This document shows positions 15,508 through 24,408 of a DNA stretch of 64,000 nucleotides, in pieces. Positions within the stretch are counted from its first letter, which is position 1; every line of letters starts with the position of its first letter. The notes beneath the pieces were generated by a model that was not told the DNA's origin, did no database searches, and worked only from the letters and a program-made list of their open reading frames with translations. This DNA is from Ruminococcus sp. UBA6407. Its GTDB lineage: Bacteria > Bacillota > Clostridia > Oscillospirales > Ruminococcaceae. The translations under genes were made by a program, and so were the position numbers. Location of the stretch: NCBI GenBank assembly GCA_002438605.1, contig DJPR01000011.1:136183-200182 (forward strand), given 5' to 3'.

Positions 15508-17943
15508 ATGAAAACATTTTTATGGCTTTCTCTTATCGCACTGTTTCCTGTGGTTTTGTCTGCTTTGATTTACCTTACGGAGCGAACAAAAGTGGCAAGC
15601 AAAATGTCGTATATTGCAAAGCAGTTAATAACAGGCATTATGTTTGGCGGACTTGCAATTCTTGGAACAGAATTTGGTATTAAAATTGACGGTGCGATTA
15701 TAAATGCCAGAGATGCTTCGCCTATCTGTGCAGGACTTCTTTTCGGTGCACCTGCGGGAATTATTGCAGGTATTATAGGCGGAGTGGAACGCTGGCTTGC
15801 AGTTATTTGGGGTGCAGGTGAATACACACAGCTTGCCTGCAGTGTTTCAACTGTTCTTGCAGGTGCTTTTGCCGCCGCATTGCGAAAGTACATGTTTGAC
15901 AACAAAAAACCAAAGTGGTATTACTGCCTTGCAATAGCAGTGATTACAGAAATCGTGCATATGTTGATGATATTCCTTACGAATATGAATGATGTGCGAA
16001 CTGCATTTTCTTTTGTGCGTATATGCTCGCTGCCTATGATTGCAGTAAATGGTCTTGCGGTGATGCTTGCCGGAGCATTGCTCTCACTTCTATCCGTAAG
16101 AGAGCATAAAACTGCACATCACGATTTGAAAAATATTTCGCAGTCATTTCAACGTTTTCTTCTCGTATGCGTTACGGCAGGATTTCTTATGACTACCGTA
16201 TTTACATGGGCACTTCAGACCGAGCTTGCGAAAAATGAAGCAAGCGAACTTGTTAAGCTTAACATTGAGGATGTTCGTGAGGATATACTTGATGCTTCAA
16301 ACAAAAATCTTCTTGAACTTACAAAAAAGATAGCCTCACGTCTTAATTCAGCAGGGAAAGCAGATTCAGCACTGCTTAATGAGCTTGGAAAAGAATTTGA
16401 TATAGCAGAAATTAATGTTATTGACAGCCGAGGAATTATTACTGCATCTACATATGAGAATTTTCTTGAATATGATATGCGTGGCGGAAGTCAGTCGGCG
16501 GAATTTCTTGTTTTGCTGGACGGCAAAACAAAAGAATATGTCCAGAACTATCAGCCGACATCATCAGATCCGACTATTTCCCGTAAATACGCAGGAATCG
16601 TGCTTAATGACGGAGGCTTTGTTCAGGTTGCATATGATGCTGAACGGTTTCAGAAAGATATTGATGATGTTGTTGTAGGTGTTACACGAAACCGTCATGT
16701 CGGAGAAAACGGCTGTATTATCATTGCCGGTGAGGATTGGAACATTGTCAGCGACAGGCATGGAAATGAGGGAAAAAATCTTGATTTTTCAGGCGTTTAC
16801 ATAGACCGCAGCACTATGCCTGAGGGTGACTTGTTTAATGCTGTTGTTTACGATGATGATGCAATTTGCTCATATATTGTTTCAGAGGGATACTACATAG
16901 TTGCTGTACTTCCTTGGACTGAAGCAATGTTTTCAAGGGATATATCAGTATACATAACCGTCTTTATGGAGTTTGTCGTTTTTGGTATGCTATTTATCGT
17001 TGTATATTTCCTGATCAAAAAACTGGTTGTAGATAACATGGCAAAGATTAACAGGTCACTTGCAAAGATAACAAGCGGAAACCTTGATACTGTGGTTGAC
17101 GTTCGTACAAATGAAGAATTTGCTTCTCTTTCCGATGACATTAATTCAACCGTTCTGACGCTGAAACGCTACATTGCAGAAGCGGCAGCACGAATCGACA
17201 AGGAGCTTGAATTCGCAAAAACAATTCAGCATTCCGCAATACCAACCGTTTTTCCGCCGTATCCGGGACACAGTGAATTTGATATTTACGCTGCAATGGA
17301 TACAGCTAAAGAAGTGGGCGGCGATTTCTATGATTTCTACTTTGTCGGTGAGAATAAACTTGGATTTTTAATAGCCGATGTTTCCGGTAAAGGAATCCCT
17401 GCAGCAATGTTTATGATGACGGCAAAAACGATAATAAAAGGCTATGCCGAATCAGGTAAATCTGTTGATGAAGTATTTACCATAGCTAATGAAAAGCTTT
17501 GTGAATCGAATGAAGCAGGAATGTTTGTTACAGCATGGTTTGGTGTGCTTGATCTTTTAACAGGCAAGGTAGAATTTGTTAATGCAGGTCATAATCCTCC
17601 GCTTGTAAGACATAAAGATAGTACATTCGATTACCTTAAATCAAAGCCGAGCTTTGTTATTGCAGGAATGGAGGGTATGAAGTACCGCAGGAATGAATTT
17701 TTCCTGTCTCCCGGTGACGAGATTTATCTTTATACTGACGGAGTGACTGAGGCAACAGATTCTGAAAACAGACTTTATGGTGAGGAGAGACTTGTCAGGT
17801 TTCTGAACACTCTGCATGGACTTTCAGGAGAAGAAATTTGCCATGCTGTCAAGGCTGATGTGGCAGATTTTGTCGGTGACGCTCCTCAGTTTGATGATAT
17901 TACAATGCTGTACTTGAAATATAACGGAGGTGGCGAAAAATGA
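15508..17943 (+). CDS. Membrane-bound SpoIIE/RsbU-type PP2C phosphatase with LytS-like 5TM sensor
   Basis: 811 residues. The N-terminal part (1-195) has five to six transmembrane helices with LLFGAPAGIIAGIIGGVERW, typical of the 5TMR-LYT sensor module. Another helix at about 214-236, an extracytoplasmic region of about 240 residues and a further helix at about 478-505 follow. A HAMP-like linker (KINRSLAKITSGNLDTVVDV) leads to a PP2C/SpoIIE domain at about 590-810, with AKEVGGDFYDFY, IADVSGKGIPAAMF, VNAGHNPP and DDITML metal ligands. It should dephosphorylate the upstream STAS protein in response to an outside signal. It overlaps the next gene by 4 bp. Confidence 0.92.
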   Translation: MKTFLWLSLIALFPVVLSALIYLTERTKVASKMSYIAKQLITGIMFGGLAILGTEFGIKIDGAIINARDASPICAGLLFGAPAGIIAGIIGGVERWLAVIWGAGEYTQLACSVSTVLAGAFAAALRKYMFDNKKPKWYYCLAIAVITEIVHMLMIFLTNMNDVRTAFSFVRICSLPMIAVNGLAVMLAGALLSLLSVREHKTAHHDLKNISQSFQRFLLVCVTAGFLMTTVFTWALQTELAKNEASELVKLNIEDVREDILDASNKNLLELTKKIASRLNSAGKADSALLNELGKEFDIAEINVIDSRGIITASTYENFLEYDMRGGSQSAEFLVLLDGKTKEYVQNYQPTSSDPTISRKYAGIVLNDGGFVQVAYDAERFQKDIDDVVVGVTRNRHVGENGCIIIAGEDWNIVSDRHGNEGKNLDFSGVYIDRSTMPEGDLFNAVVYDDDAICSYIVSEGYYIVAVLPWTEAMFSRDISVYITVFMEFVVFGMLFIVVYFLIKKLVVDNMAKINRSLAKITSGNLDTVVDVRTNEEFASLSDDINSTVLTLKRYIAEAAARIDKELEFAKTIQHSAIPTVFPPYPGHSEFDIYAAMDTAKEVGGDFYDFYFVGENKLGFLIADVSGKGIPAAMFMMTAKTIIKGYAESGKSVDEVFTIANEKLCESNEAGMFVTAWFGVLDLLTGKVEFVNAGHNPPLVRHKDSTFDYLKSKPSFVIAGMEGMKYRRNEFFLSPGDEIYLYTDGVTEATDSENRLYGEERLVRFLNTLHGLSGEEICHAVKADVADFVGDAPQFDDITMLYLKYNGGGEK

Positions 17944-18347
17944 AAGAACTGACTATTCCGGCAACTATTGAAAACATTGATCTTGTTACAAATTTTGTGA
18001 ATGAGCAGTTAGAGGAAATCGACTGTCCGCCAAAAGCACAGATGCAGATTGACATTGCTATTGACGAACTTTTCGGTAATATAGCACATTATGCATACAA
18101 TCCGAAAACAGGTCCTGCTACGGTACGTGTTGAGGTTACGTCAGCTCCGATTTCAGTGGTCATTACTTTTATCGACCATGGCATACCGTATGATCCGTTG
18201 AAAAAGAACGATCCTGACATCACTTTGACATCAGATGAGCGTGAGATCGGAGGGCTTGGGATATTTATGGTAAAAAAGACCATGGATGAAATCACTTATG
18301 AATACAGGGACGGTCAGAACATTCTTCGTATCCGAAAGGATATATAA
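17940..18347 (+). CDS. RsbW/SpoIIAB-type anti-sigma kinase (HATPase_c)
   Basis: 135 residues of GHKL ATPase fold. The N-box IDELFGNIAHYAY (about 41-53), the G1 box FIDHGIPYDP and the G2 box GGLGIFMVKKTMDEITY are all present. This family phosphorylates the STAS antagonist and binds a sigma factor or another target. No sigma factor gene is in the window, so the target is unknown. It is coupled to the phosphatase by a 4-bp overlap, and 45 bp separate it from the transporter genes. Confidence 0.92.
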   Translation: MKELTIPATIENIDLVTNFVNEQLEEIDCPPKAQMQIDIAIDELFGNIAHYAYNPKTGPATVRVEVTSAPISVVITFIDHGIPYDPLKKNDPDITLTSDEREIGGLGIFMVKKTMDEITYEYRDGQNILRIRKDI

Positions 18348-18392
18348 ATCCTATTTTAATTTATTATATAATTTAGGTTAGGGGGCAAAATT

Positions 18393-18869
18393 ATGGGCAA
18401 AACAATATTTCGCCAAAAGAGTATGCAGAAAATCACATCTCCGGAGCAGATGAACGATTATATCCGTGTTTCAAACCCAAGTGTATGGATGATACTTGCA
18501 GCAGTCATTGTATTATTAGCAGGAGTATGCGTGTGGGGCGTGTTCGGGCATCTGGATACTGTTTTGCAGACAGGCGGTGTCTGTAAGAACGGACGTCTGG
18601 TTGTTTATATCGGCGAAAAGGATTTTGCTGAGATTGGCGAAAATACTGTTTTTTCAGTCAATGGAAGTGAATATGCATTGTCCAATCTTGACGATACGCC
18701 CGTTCAACTTGACGAAAATTTTGATTCGTACCTTATTCACCTGATAGGTCTTTCCGAGGGTGATTGGGTATACGCTTTGGAAACCGATGTTTCAGGCGTC
18801 AAAGACGGCACATACACCGTGTCGGTTATAACCGAACGTGTCAAGCCAATTAATTTTGTCCTGAATTGA
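18393..18869 (+). CDS. Shortened HlyD-like NHLM secretion protein
   Basis: 158 residues. The N-terminus (FRQKSMQKITSPEQMNDYIR, then a helix WMILAAVIVLLAGVCVWGVFG at about 32-52) matches the start of NHLM-system HlyD-like secretion proteins. The end (VSVITERVKPINFVLN) matches their C-terminus. Known family members are about 400 residues with a coiled-coil and lipoyl domains; here these are missing and only a small beta-rich outside domain remains. It lies between the partner-switching genes and the C39 transporter (gap 9 bp), so it probably serves as an accessory subunit of the exporter. Confidence 0.7.
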   Translation: MGKTIFRQKSMQKITSPEQMNDYIRVSNPSVWMILAAVIVLLAGVCVWGVFGHLDTVLQTGGVCKNGRLVVYIGEKDFAEIGENTVFSVNGSEYALSNLDDTPVQLDENFDSYLIHLIGLSEGDWVYALETDVSGVKDGTYTVSVITERVKPINFVLN

Positions 18870-18878
18870 GGTGTGGGA

Positions 18879-21062
18879 ATGAAGGCAACCGAAAAAATAA
18901 AATCACCGATTACAAAGGGCGTTGCTAAAGTACCTGTGGTCATGCAGATGGAAGCATTGGAATGCGGAGCTGCAAGTCTTGCAATGATTCTTGCTTACTA
19001 CGGAAAATGGATTCCGCTTGAACAGGTACGCCTTGACTGTGGAGTTTCACGTGACGGCTCTAATGCGAAAAACATTCTTCGTGCTGCCCGCAGTTATGGA
19101 CTTTCTGCAAAGGGGTATCGCTATGAGCCTGAAGTCCTGAAAAAAGAGGGCAGGTTTCCATGCATTATCCACTGGAATTTTAATCATTTTGTAGTTCTCA
19201 ACGGCTTTCGGGGAAATAAAGCGATACTTAATGATCCTGCAAAAGGGACATATACTGTCCCGATGAGCACCTTTGATGAATCATTTACCGGAATTTGCCT
19301 GATACTTGAGCCAAATGAGAATTTCGTTCCGGAAGGCAAACCTCAGTCCATGCTTGCTTATGCAAAAAAGAGACTTGTCGGTGCAGGTGCAGCAATTGTA
19401 TTCGTTATCCTGACTGCTGTTATTACGTCACTTCTCGGTATTATTACCCCTGCATTTTCACGTATTTTTCTTGACAGATTACTGACGGGCGAAAATCCCG
19501 ATTGGCTCATGCCGTTTACGTTCGCACTTGCAGGCATAAGTGTGGTTCAGCTTGTTGTTGCATGGATACAGGCGGTTTATTCGCTAAGAATCAATGGCAA
19601 GCTTGCTATGGTTGGAAATACCACATTTATGTGGAAGGTTCTGCGTATGCCGATGGAATTTTTCTCTCAGCGTATGGCAGGTGATATTCAAAGCAGACAG
19701 TCGTCAAATGCTATGATTGCCGGACAGCTTGTAAACACCTTTGCACCGCTTGCACTGAATGCGGTTATGATGAGTTTTTATCTTATTGTTATGCTCAGAT
19801 ACAGTGTAATACTCACACTTATCGGGCTTGCTTCGGTGCTTGTAAACCTTATTCTTTCAAGCATTATTTCAAAAAAACGCATTAATATTACTCGTGTTCA
19901 GATGCGTGATGCAGGTAAACTTGCCGGAACAACCGTTGCAGGCATAGAAATGATTGAAACAATAAAGGCGAGCGGAGCTGAAAACGGTTTTTTTGAAAAA
20001 TGGGCAGGATATCAGGCAAGCGTCAATACGAATATGGTTCGTTTTCAACGCATGAATCAGCTTTTAGGATTGCTGCCGACTCTTGTAAGCTCACTTTGCG
20101 ATACAGCTGTACTTATGACGGGTGTTTTCCTTGCAATGAAGGGAGAATTTACCGTTGGCATGATTATGGCATTTCAGGGATTTCTTTCATCATTTATCTC
20201 TCCTGCAACAACACTGATTTCCGCAGGTCAGACCTTGCAGGAAATGCGTACTGACATGGAGCGTATTGAGGATGTTATGAAATATCCAACAGATGTCACT
20301 TTTGAAAATTTCGACGGCAGTGAAAATATCGAATATGATAAACTTTCCGGAAATATTGAAATCAAAAATGTTACTTTTGGTTATTCACGCCTTGCAGAGC
20401 CGCTGATAAAGGATTTCAGTATGTCACTCAAATCCGGCAGCCGAGTTGCATTTGTCGGTCCTTCGGGGTGCGGTAAATCCACAGTTTCAAAGCTCATATC
20501 CGGACTTTATAAGCCATGGAGCGGTGAAATACTTTTTGACGGAAAACCTATGTCAAAAATTGACCGAAGTGTATTTACCGGTTCTCTTGCAGTTGTGGAT
20601 CAGGATATCATTCTGTTTGAAGATACGATTGCAAACAATATAAAAATGTGGGACAATTCCATTGAAGATTTTGAAATGATTATGGCTGCACGTGATGCAC
20701 AGCTGCATGAGGATATTATGCAGCGTGAAGGCGGTTATCAATATAAATTGACTGAAGGTGGAAAAGATTTTTCAGGCGGACAAAGGCAGCGTATGGAGAT
20801 AGCCCGTGTGCTTGCACAGGATCCTACCATTATTATTCTGGACGAAGCCACAAGTGCTCTTGATGCAAAAACCGAGTATGATGTGGTGAAGTCCATAAAA
20901 GACCGTGGAATAACCTGCATTGTTGTGGCACACAGACTGTCAACTATCCGTGACTGTGATGAAATTATCGTAATGGATCAGGGAAATGTAGTTGAGCGAG
21001 GAACTCACGAAGAGCTGATGAAAAATGGCGGTGCATATACACAGCTCGTATCAAACGAGTAG
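18879..21062 (+). CDS. C39 peptidase-containing ABC exporter (NHLM bacteriocin type)
   Basis: 727 residues. The N-terminal C39 peptidase (about 17-135) has its triad: C29 in ALECGAAS, H103 in NFNHFVVLNG and D119 in LNDPAKG. An ABC transmembrane domain with six helices follows (about 165-440). The ATPase has Walker A GPSGCGKST (about 526), signature FSGGQRQR (about 631) and Walker B IIILDEATSALD (about 651). It should cleave double-glycine leaders and export the product, and the downstream peptides end their leaders in GG. I chose ATG 18879 with GAGGTG upstream rather than GTG 18873. Confidence 0.92.
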   Translation: MKATEKIKSPITKGVAKVPVVMQMEALECGAASLAMILAYYGKWIPLEQVRLDCGVSRDGSNAKNILRAARSYGLSAKGYRYEPEVLKKEGRFPCIIHWNFNHFVVLNGFRGNKAILNDPAKGTYTVPMSTFDESFTGICLILEPNENFVPEGKPQSMLAYAKKRLVGAGAAIVFVILTAVITSLLGIITPAFSRIFLDRLLTGENPDWLMPFTFALAGISVVQLVVAWIQAVYSLRINGKLAMVGNTTFMWKVLRMPMEFFSQRMAGDIQSRQSSNAMIAGQLVNTFAPLALNAVMMSFYLIVMLRYSVILTLIGLASVLVNLILSSIISKKRINITRVQMRDAGKLAGTTVAGIEMIETIKASGAENGFFEKWAGYQASVNTNMVRFQRMNQLLGLLPTLVSSLCDTAVLMTGVFLAMKGEFTVGMIMAFQGFLSSFISPATTLISAGQTLQEMRTDMERIEDVMKYPTDVTFENFDGSENIEYDKLSGNIEIKNVTFGYSRLAEPLIKDFSMSLKSGSRVAFVGPSGCGKSTVSKLISGLYKPWSGEILFDGKPMSKIDRSVFTGSLAVVDQDIILFEDTIANNIKMWDNSIEDFEMIMAARDAQLHEDIMQREGGYQYKLTEGGKDFSGGQRQRMEIARVLAQDPTIIILDEATSALDAKTEYDVVKSIKDRGITCIVVAHRLSTIRDCDEIIVMDQGNVVERGTHEELMKNGGAYTQLVSNE

Positions 21063-21077
21063 GGAGGCAGATGAAAT

Positions 21078-23279
21078 ATGGGTTGGTTTGACGAGCAAAT
21101 AAGAGATCGCAAGCAAAATGACGATGACGCTTTTGCAGAAGCATTTTCCAATATGGCATCTGCTGTAATGGGCAAAAGAATTGAAGCATCTCTTAACGAT
21201 GACCGTACCGTTACTAAAGATGCAATTGATGAGATTTTAAAATATTACCATGTAAAAAGCCGAGAGGTTCCCGATAATATCTCTGATATGAACGAACAGC
21301 TTGAATATTTGATGCGTCCGTATGGCATTATGCGGCGTACGGTTAAGCTTGAAAACGGATGGTATCGTGATGCTGTCGGTGCAATGCTTGGTGTGTTGCG
21401 AGAGAGTGGAAAGGCGGTGGCTTTAATTCCGACAGGGCTTTCGGGATATAGTTTTCTTGATATTGAAACAGGTAAGCGTAAGCGTATAAACCGCCGAAAT
21501 CAGCACTTATTTGATACGGAAGCAATTGCTTTTTATAAGCCTTTTCCGCTTAAAAAACTCAGTCTTGCTTCACTTGCGGTTTATATTGCACGAACACTTT
21601 CAGTATCTGATTTTGTGATGATCGCTTTGGCGACGCTTTCACTGTCACTTATCGGTATGATTTCTCCGATACTTAGCAAGCTTTTGTTTGGTAGTGTTCT
21701 GCCGTCCGGAAATTTTGACACGCTTCTTTCAATTGCATTTTTTACCGTGTGTGTTTCTGTAAGTACATTGCTTATTTCAGCCGTCAAAAGCATGATTACG
21801 ACACGTATTGAAACGAAATTGAATATTTCTGTTGAAGCAGCAACCATGATGCGTGTGATGTCGCTTCCCGCAGATTTTTTCAAGCAGTACAGTTCAGGTG
21901 AGTTGTCAAGCCGAGCGGCTCAGGTAGGTGCACTTTGCAAAATGCTGGCATCTACTGTCTTGTCAACAGGACTCACCTCACTGTTTTCTATCATATATAT
22001 ATCGCAGATATTTGTTTATGCTCCAATGCTTGTTGTGCCTGCATTAATAATTCTGCTTGTGACTGTAATATTTTCTGTAGTGTCATCACTTGTGCAGATG
22101 AAGATAAGCACTCGTCAAATGGAACTTTCCAGTAAGGAAAATGGTATGACCTATTCACTCATTACAGGAATACAGAAAATTAAGCTGGCAGGTGCTGAAA
22201 AACGAGCTTTTGCAAGATGGGGGAATCTCTACGCAAAGAGTGCAAAGATGATGTATAATCCGCCGATGTTTATAAAGATTAATTCGGTTATAAGCCTTGC
22301 AATAAGCCTTGCGGGAATGATAATTATGTACAGTATGTCGGTCAGGTCAGGTATTTCTGTTGCCGATTACTATGCTTTTAACACTGCATACGGTATGGTA
22401 TCCGGTTCATTTATGGCACTTGCAGGTATTGCACTCAGTGCGGCACAGATCAGGCCGATTCTGACTATGGTCAAACCGTTTTTTGATACCATTCCCGAAA
22501 TTTCCGATGGAAAACAGGTATTAACACGACTTTCAGGCGGAATTGAACTGAATAATGTTTCCTTTCGATATGACGAGAACATGCCGCTTGTTGTGGATGA
22601 TATGTCATTGAAAATTCGACCGGGACAATATGTTGCAATTGTAGGAAAGACGGGCTGCGGAAAGTCAACCCTGATGCGTCTGCTGCTTGGGTTCGAGCGT
22701 CCGCAGAAAGGTGCAATCTATTATGATGGCAAGGATTTAGAACGCATTGACCTTCGCTCCCTCAGACGCCGTATCGGTGTGGTGATGCAGAATGGGAAAT
22801 TATTCTTAGGAGACATTTATTCCAATATCATAATTTCTGCACCGTGGCTGTCTCAAAGTGACGCTTGGGAAGCGGCAGAACTTGCCGGAATTGCTGATGA
22901 TATCAGAAAAATGCCAATGGGAATGAATACGGTTATTTCCGAAGGTTCAGGAGGCATATCGGGAGGACAGCGTCAAAGATTGATGATTGCACGTGCTATC
23001 GCACCAAAACCTAAAATTCTGATGTTTGATGAGGCAACGAGTGCACTTGACAATTTGACACAGAAAAAAGTGTCAGAATCGCTGGCAACACTGAAATGTA
23101 CCAGAATTGTAATTGCCCACCGCCTGTCAACGATAAAACAGTGTGACAGAATTATCGTTCTTGATAAAGGAAAAATCATTGAGGACGGCAAGTATGACGA
23201 GCTTATCGCCGCAAACGGTTTTTTTGCTGAACTGGTTGCAAGACAAAGGCTTGATGACGTAGCTGAAACGGATTCATAA
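21078..23279 (+). CDS. Second NHLM-type ABC exporter (no peptidase)
   Basis: 733 residues. The first 170 are hydrophilic with no C39 triad and are typical of the second NHLM transporter protein. Six transmembrane helices (about 175-450) follow, then an ATPase with Walker A GKTGCGKST (about 522), signature ISGGQRQR (about 626) and Walker B ILMFDEATSALD (about 646). It pairs with the upstream C39 exporter (15 bp gap), probably as a heterodimer or two-step export complex. NHLM gene pairs are known beside Nif11- and nitrile-hydratase-leader precursors, as is the case here. Confidence 0.9.
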   Translation: MGWFDEQIRDRKQNDDDAFAEAFSNMASAVMGKRIEASLNDDRTVTKDAIDEILKYYHVKSREVPDNISDMNEQLEYLMRPYGIMRRTVKLENGWYRDAVGAMLGVLRESGKAVALIPTGLSGYSFLDIETGKRKRINRRNQHLFDTEAIAFYKPFPLKKLSLASLAVYIARTLSVSDFVMIALATLSLSLIGMISPILSKLLFGSVLPSGNFDTLLSIAFFTVCVSVSTLLISAVKSMITTRIETKLNISVEAATMMRVMSLPADFFKQYSSGELSSRAAQVGALCKMLASTVLSTGLTSLFSIIYISQIFVYAPMLVVPALIILLVTVIFSVVSSLVQMKISTRQMELSSKENGMTYSLITGIQKIKLAGAEKRAFARWGNLYAKSAKMMYNPPMFIKINSVISLAISLAGMIIMYSMSVRSGISVADYYAFNTAYGMVSGSFMALAGIALSAAQIRPILTMVKPFFDTIPEISDGKQVLTRLSGGIELNNVSFRYDENMPLVVDDMSLKIRPGQYVAIVGKTGCGKSTLMRLLLGFERPQKGAIYYDGKDLERIDLRSLRRRIGVVMQNGKLFLGDIYSNIIISAPWLSQSDAWEAAELAGIADDIRKMPMGMNTVISEGSGGISGGQRQRLMIARAIAPKPKILMFDEATSALDNLTQKKVSESLATLKCTRIVIAHRLSTIKQCDRIIVLDKGKIIEDGKYDELIAANGFFAELVARQRLDDVAETDS

Positions 23280-23290
23280 CAATTTGCAAA

Positions 23291-23307
23291 TTTATTGCAT
23301 TGCTATA
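23291..23307. repeat. Family B motif, copy 2
   Basis: TTTATTGCATTGCTATA, the inverse orientation of the motif at 14259, again joined directly to a family A copy. Confidence 0.6.
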
Positions 23308-23344
23308 GGCAGTATACATATTCATTTTGCGGTGTTACCTTAAA
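23308..23344. repeat. Family A palindromic repeat, copy 5 (degenerate)
   Basis: GGCAGTATACATATTC then TTTTGCGGTGTTACCTTAA; the left arm has drifted. It lies between the second exporter and the first peptide gene, so it would sit inside the operon's mRNA. Confidence 0.6.
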
Positions 23345-23378
23345 TAATTAAGTATATTATTTTTACAGGAGGTGCTAT

Positions 23379-23531
23379 ATGAAAAAAGAAGAAAAGCAAA
23401 ACAAGCCAATTGAGGAAATTGCTCCAGAGAAACTGAGCGATGAGGAACTTGGCAATGTAAGCGGCGGTAAAAGAATGATCATTACCTATGATGAGAATGA
23501 ATCTCTTCAGAAGCCTTTTTGCAAGGAATAA
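23379..23531 (+). CDS. 50-aa double-glycine peptide
   Basis: The sequence starts MKKEEKQNKPIEEIAPEKLS and continues DEELGNVSGG (leader end at G29-G30), then a 20-residue core (KRMIITYDENESLQKPFCKE) with one Cys. A strong ribosome site AGGAGGTGC stands 6-8 bp before the ATG. The LSDEEL-NVSGG segment is the same processing signal as in the three Nif11 precursors, but the Nif11 helix region is absent. It could be a second substrate of the C39 exporter, a signal peptide or a remnant. It is not obviously a modification substrate, having only one Cys. Confidence 0.7.
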   Translation: MKKEEKQNKPIEEIAPEKLSDEELGNVSGGKRMIITYDENESLQKPFCKE

Positions 23532-23584
23532 TGCAAAAATGCCTGAGAACATTTAAAATTTTATATTTTAAGGAGGAACTGATT

Positions 23585-23977
23585 ATGGAAATGAACAAAG
23601 AATTGCTTGCAAAAGCAAAAGGAGCAAAAAACCCTGAAGAGCTTTTTGCTATTGCTAAAGAAAATGGCACAGAACTTACTGAAGAAAGTGCAAAGGCATA
23701 TTTTGATTTGCTGCAACCGAAAAACGGTGAGCTTTCCGATGAAGAGCTTGATAACGTTTCAGGCGGCGGTTGTTATAATGGCGGCAGACTGATTGTTACA
23801 ATCTGGAATCGCTGCGATTATTGGGTATGTACAATAGACGGTGAAAGCTATATGGACAGTTGTGCAGGTGGTATTTGTAAGAAATGTGGCTGTGCATCGG
23901 TTTGTGAGAACTGCAAGTATTGTTCCTACGAAAAAGGACTCTGGCTTTGCAATAATGATAAAAACAGAAAGAATTAA
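23585..23977 (+). CDS. Nif11-leader Cys-rich RiPP precursor 1
   Basis: 130 residues. Residues 1-61 are a Nif11-like leader (ELLAKAKGAKNPEELFAIAK, then LSDEELDNVSGG), ending in GG at 60-61. The 69-residue core has 11 Cys, with CKKCGC and a shared end CENCKYC-SYEKGLWLC. The leader is nearly identical to those of the next two genes. The frame extends upstream to 23519, but ATG 23585 has AGGAGGA 8 bp before it and begins at the conserved M-x-M-N. It is likely cut by the upstream C39 exporter after GG and modified by the downstream radical SAM enzyme. Confidence 0.88.
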   Translation: MEMNKELLAKAKGAKNPEELFAIAKENGTELTEESAKAYFDLLQPKNGELSDEELDNVSGGGCYNGGRLIVTIWNRCDYWVCTIDGESYMDSCAGGICKKCGCASVCENCKYCSYEKGLWLCNNDKNRKN

Positions 23978-23991
23978 TAGGAGGAAAAATT

Positions 23992-24393
23992 ATGAAAATG
24001 AACACTGAACTGCTTGCAAAAGCAAAAGGAGCAAAAACCCCTGAAGAGCTTTTTGCTATTGCAAAAGAAAACGGAACAGAACTCAATGAAGAAAGTGCAA
24101 AGGCATATTTTGATTTGCTGCAACCGAAAAACGGTGAGATTTCCGATGAAGAGCTTGACAACGTATCTGGCGGCTGTAACAAAAATGACGGTCGAGAGAT
24201 TGTTTCAGGTTTAATGAATTGCGATTTATATAAATGCAAAAGATGTGGTGGAACATCGACCTTGAAGGTTCCCGCACTCGTTGAGGTTGTTTGTAAAGAA
24301 TGCGGAAAAAGAGCCGATTGTACAAAATGCAGTTATTGCAGTTATGAAAAAGGACTCTGGCTTTGCAATAATGATAAAAAGATAAAGAATTAA
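23992..24393 (+). CDS. Nif11-leader Cys-rich RiPP precursor 2
   Basis: 133 residues. The leader (1-61) differs from precursor 1 at only a few positions (for example T5, N32, I50). The 72-residue core has 10 Cys: CNKND, a CxxxxCxxC group, CKEC, then CTKCSYC-SYEKGLWLC. The middle of the core differs strongly from precursor 1, while the last 20 residues match. It is preceded by ATAGGAGG and separated by 14 bp from the previous gene, so it arose by tandem duplication. Fate as for precursor 1. Confidence 0.88.
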   Translation: MKMNTELLAKAKGAKTPEELFAIAKENGTELNEESAKAYFDLLQPKNGEISDEELDNVSGGCNKNDGREIVSGLMNCDLYKCKRCGGTSTLKVPALVEVVCKECGKRADCTKCSYCSYEKGLWLCNNDKKIKN

Positions 24394-24408
24394 TAGGAGG
24401 AAAAAATT

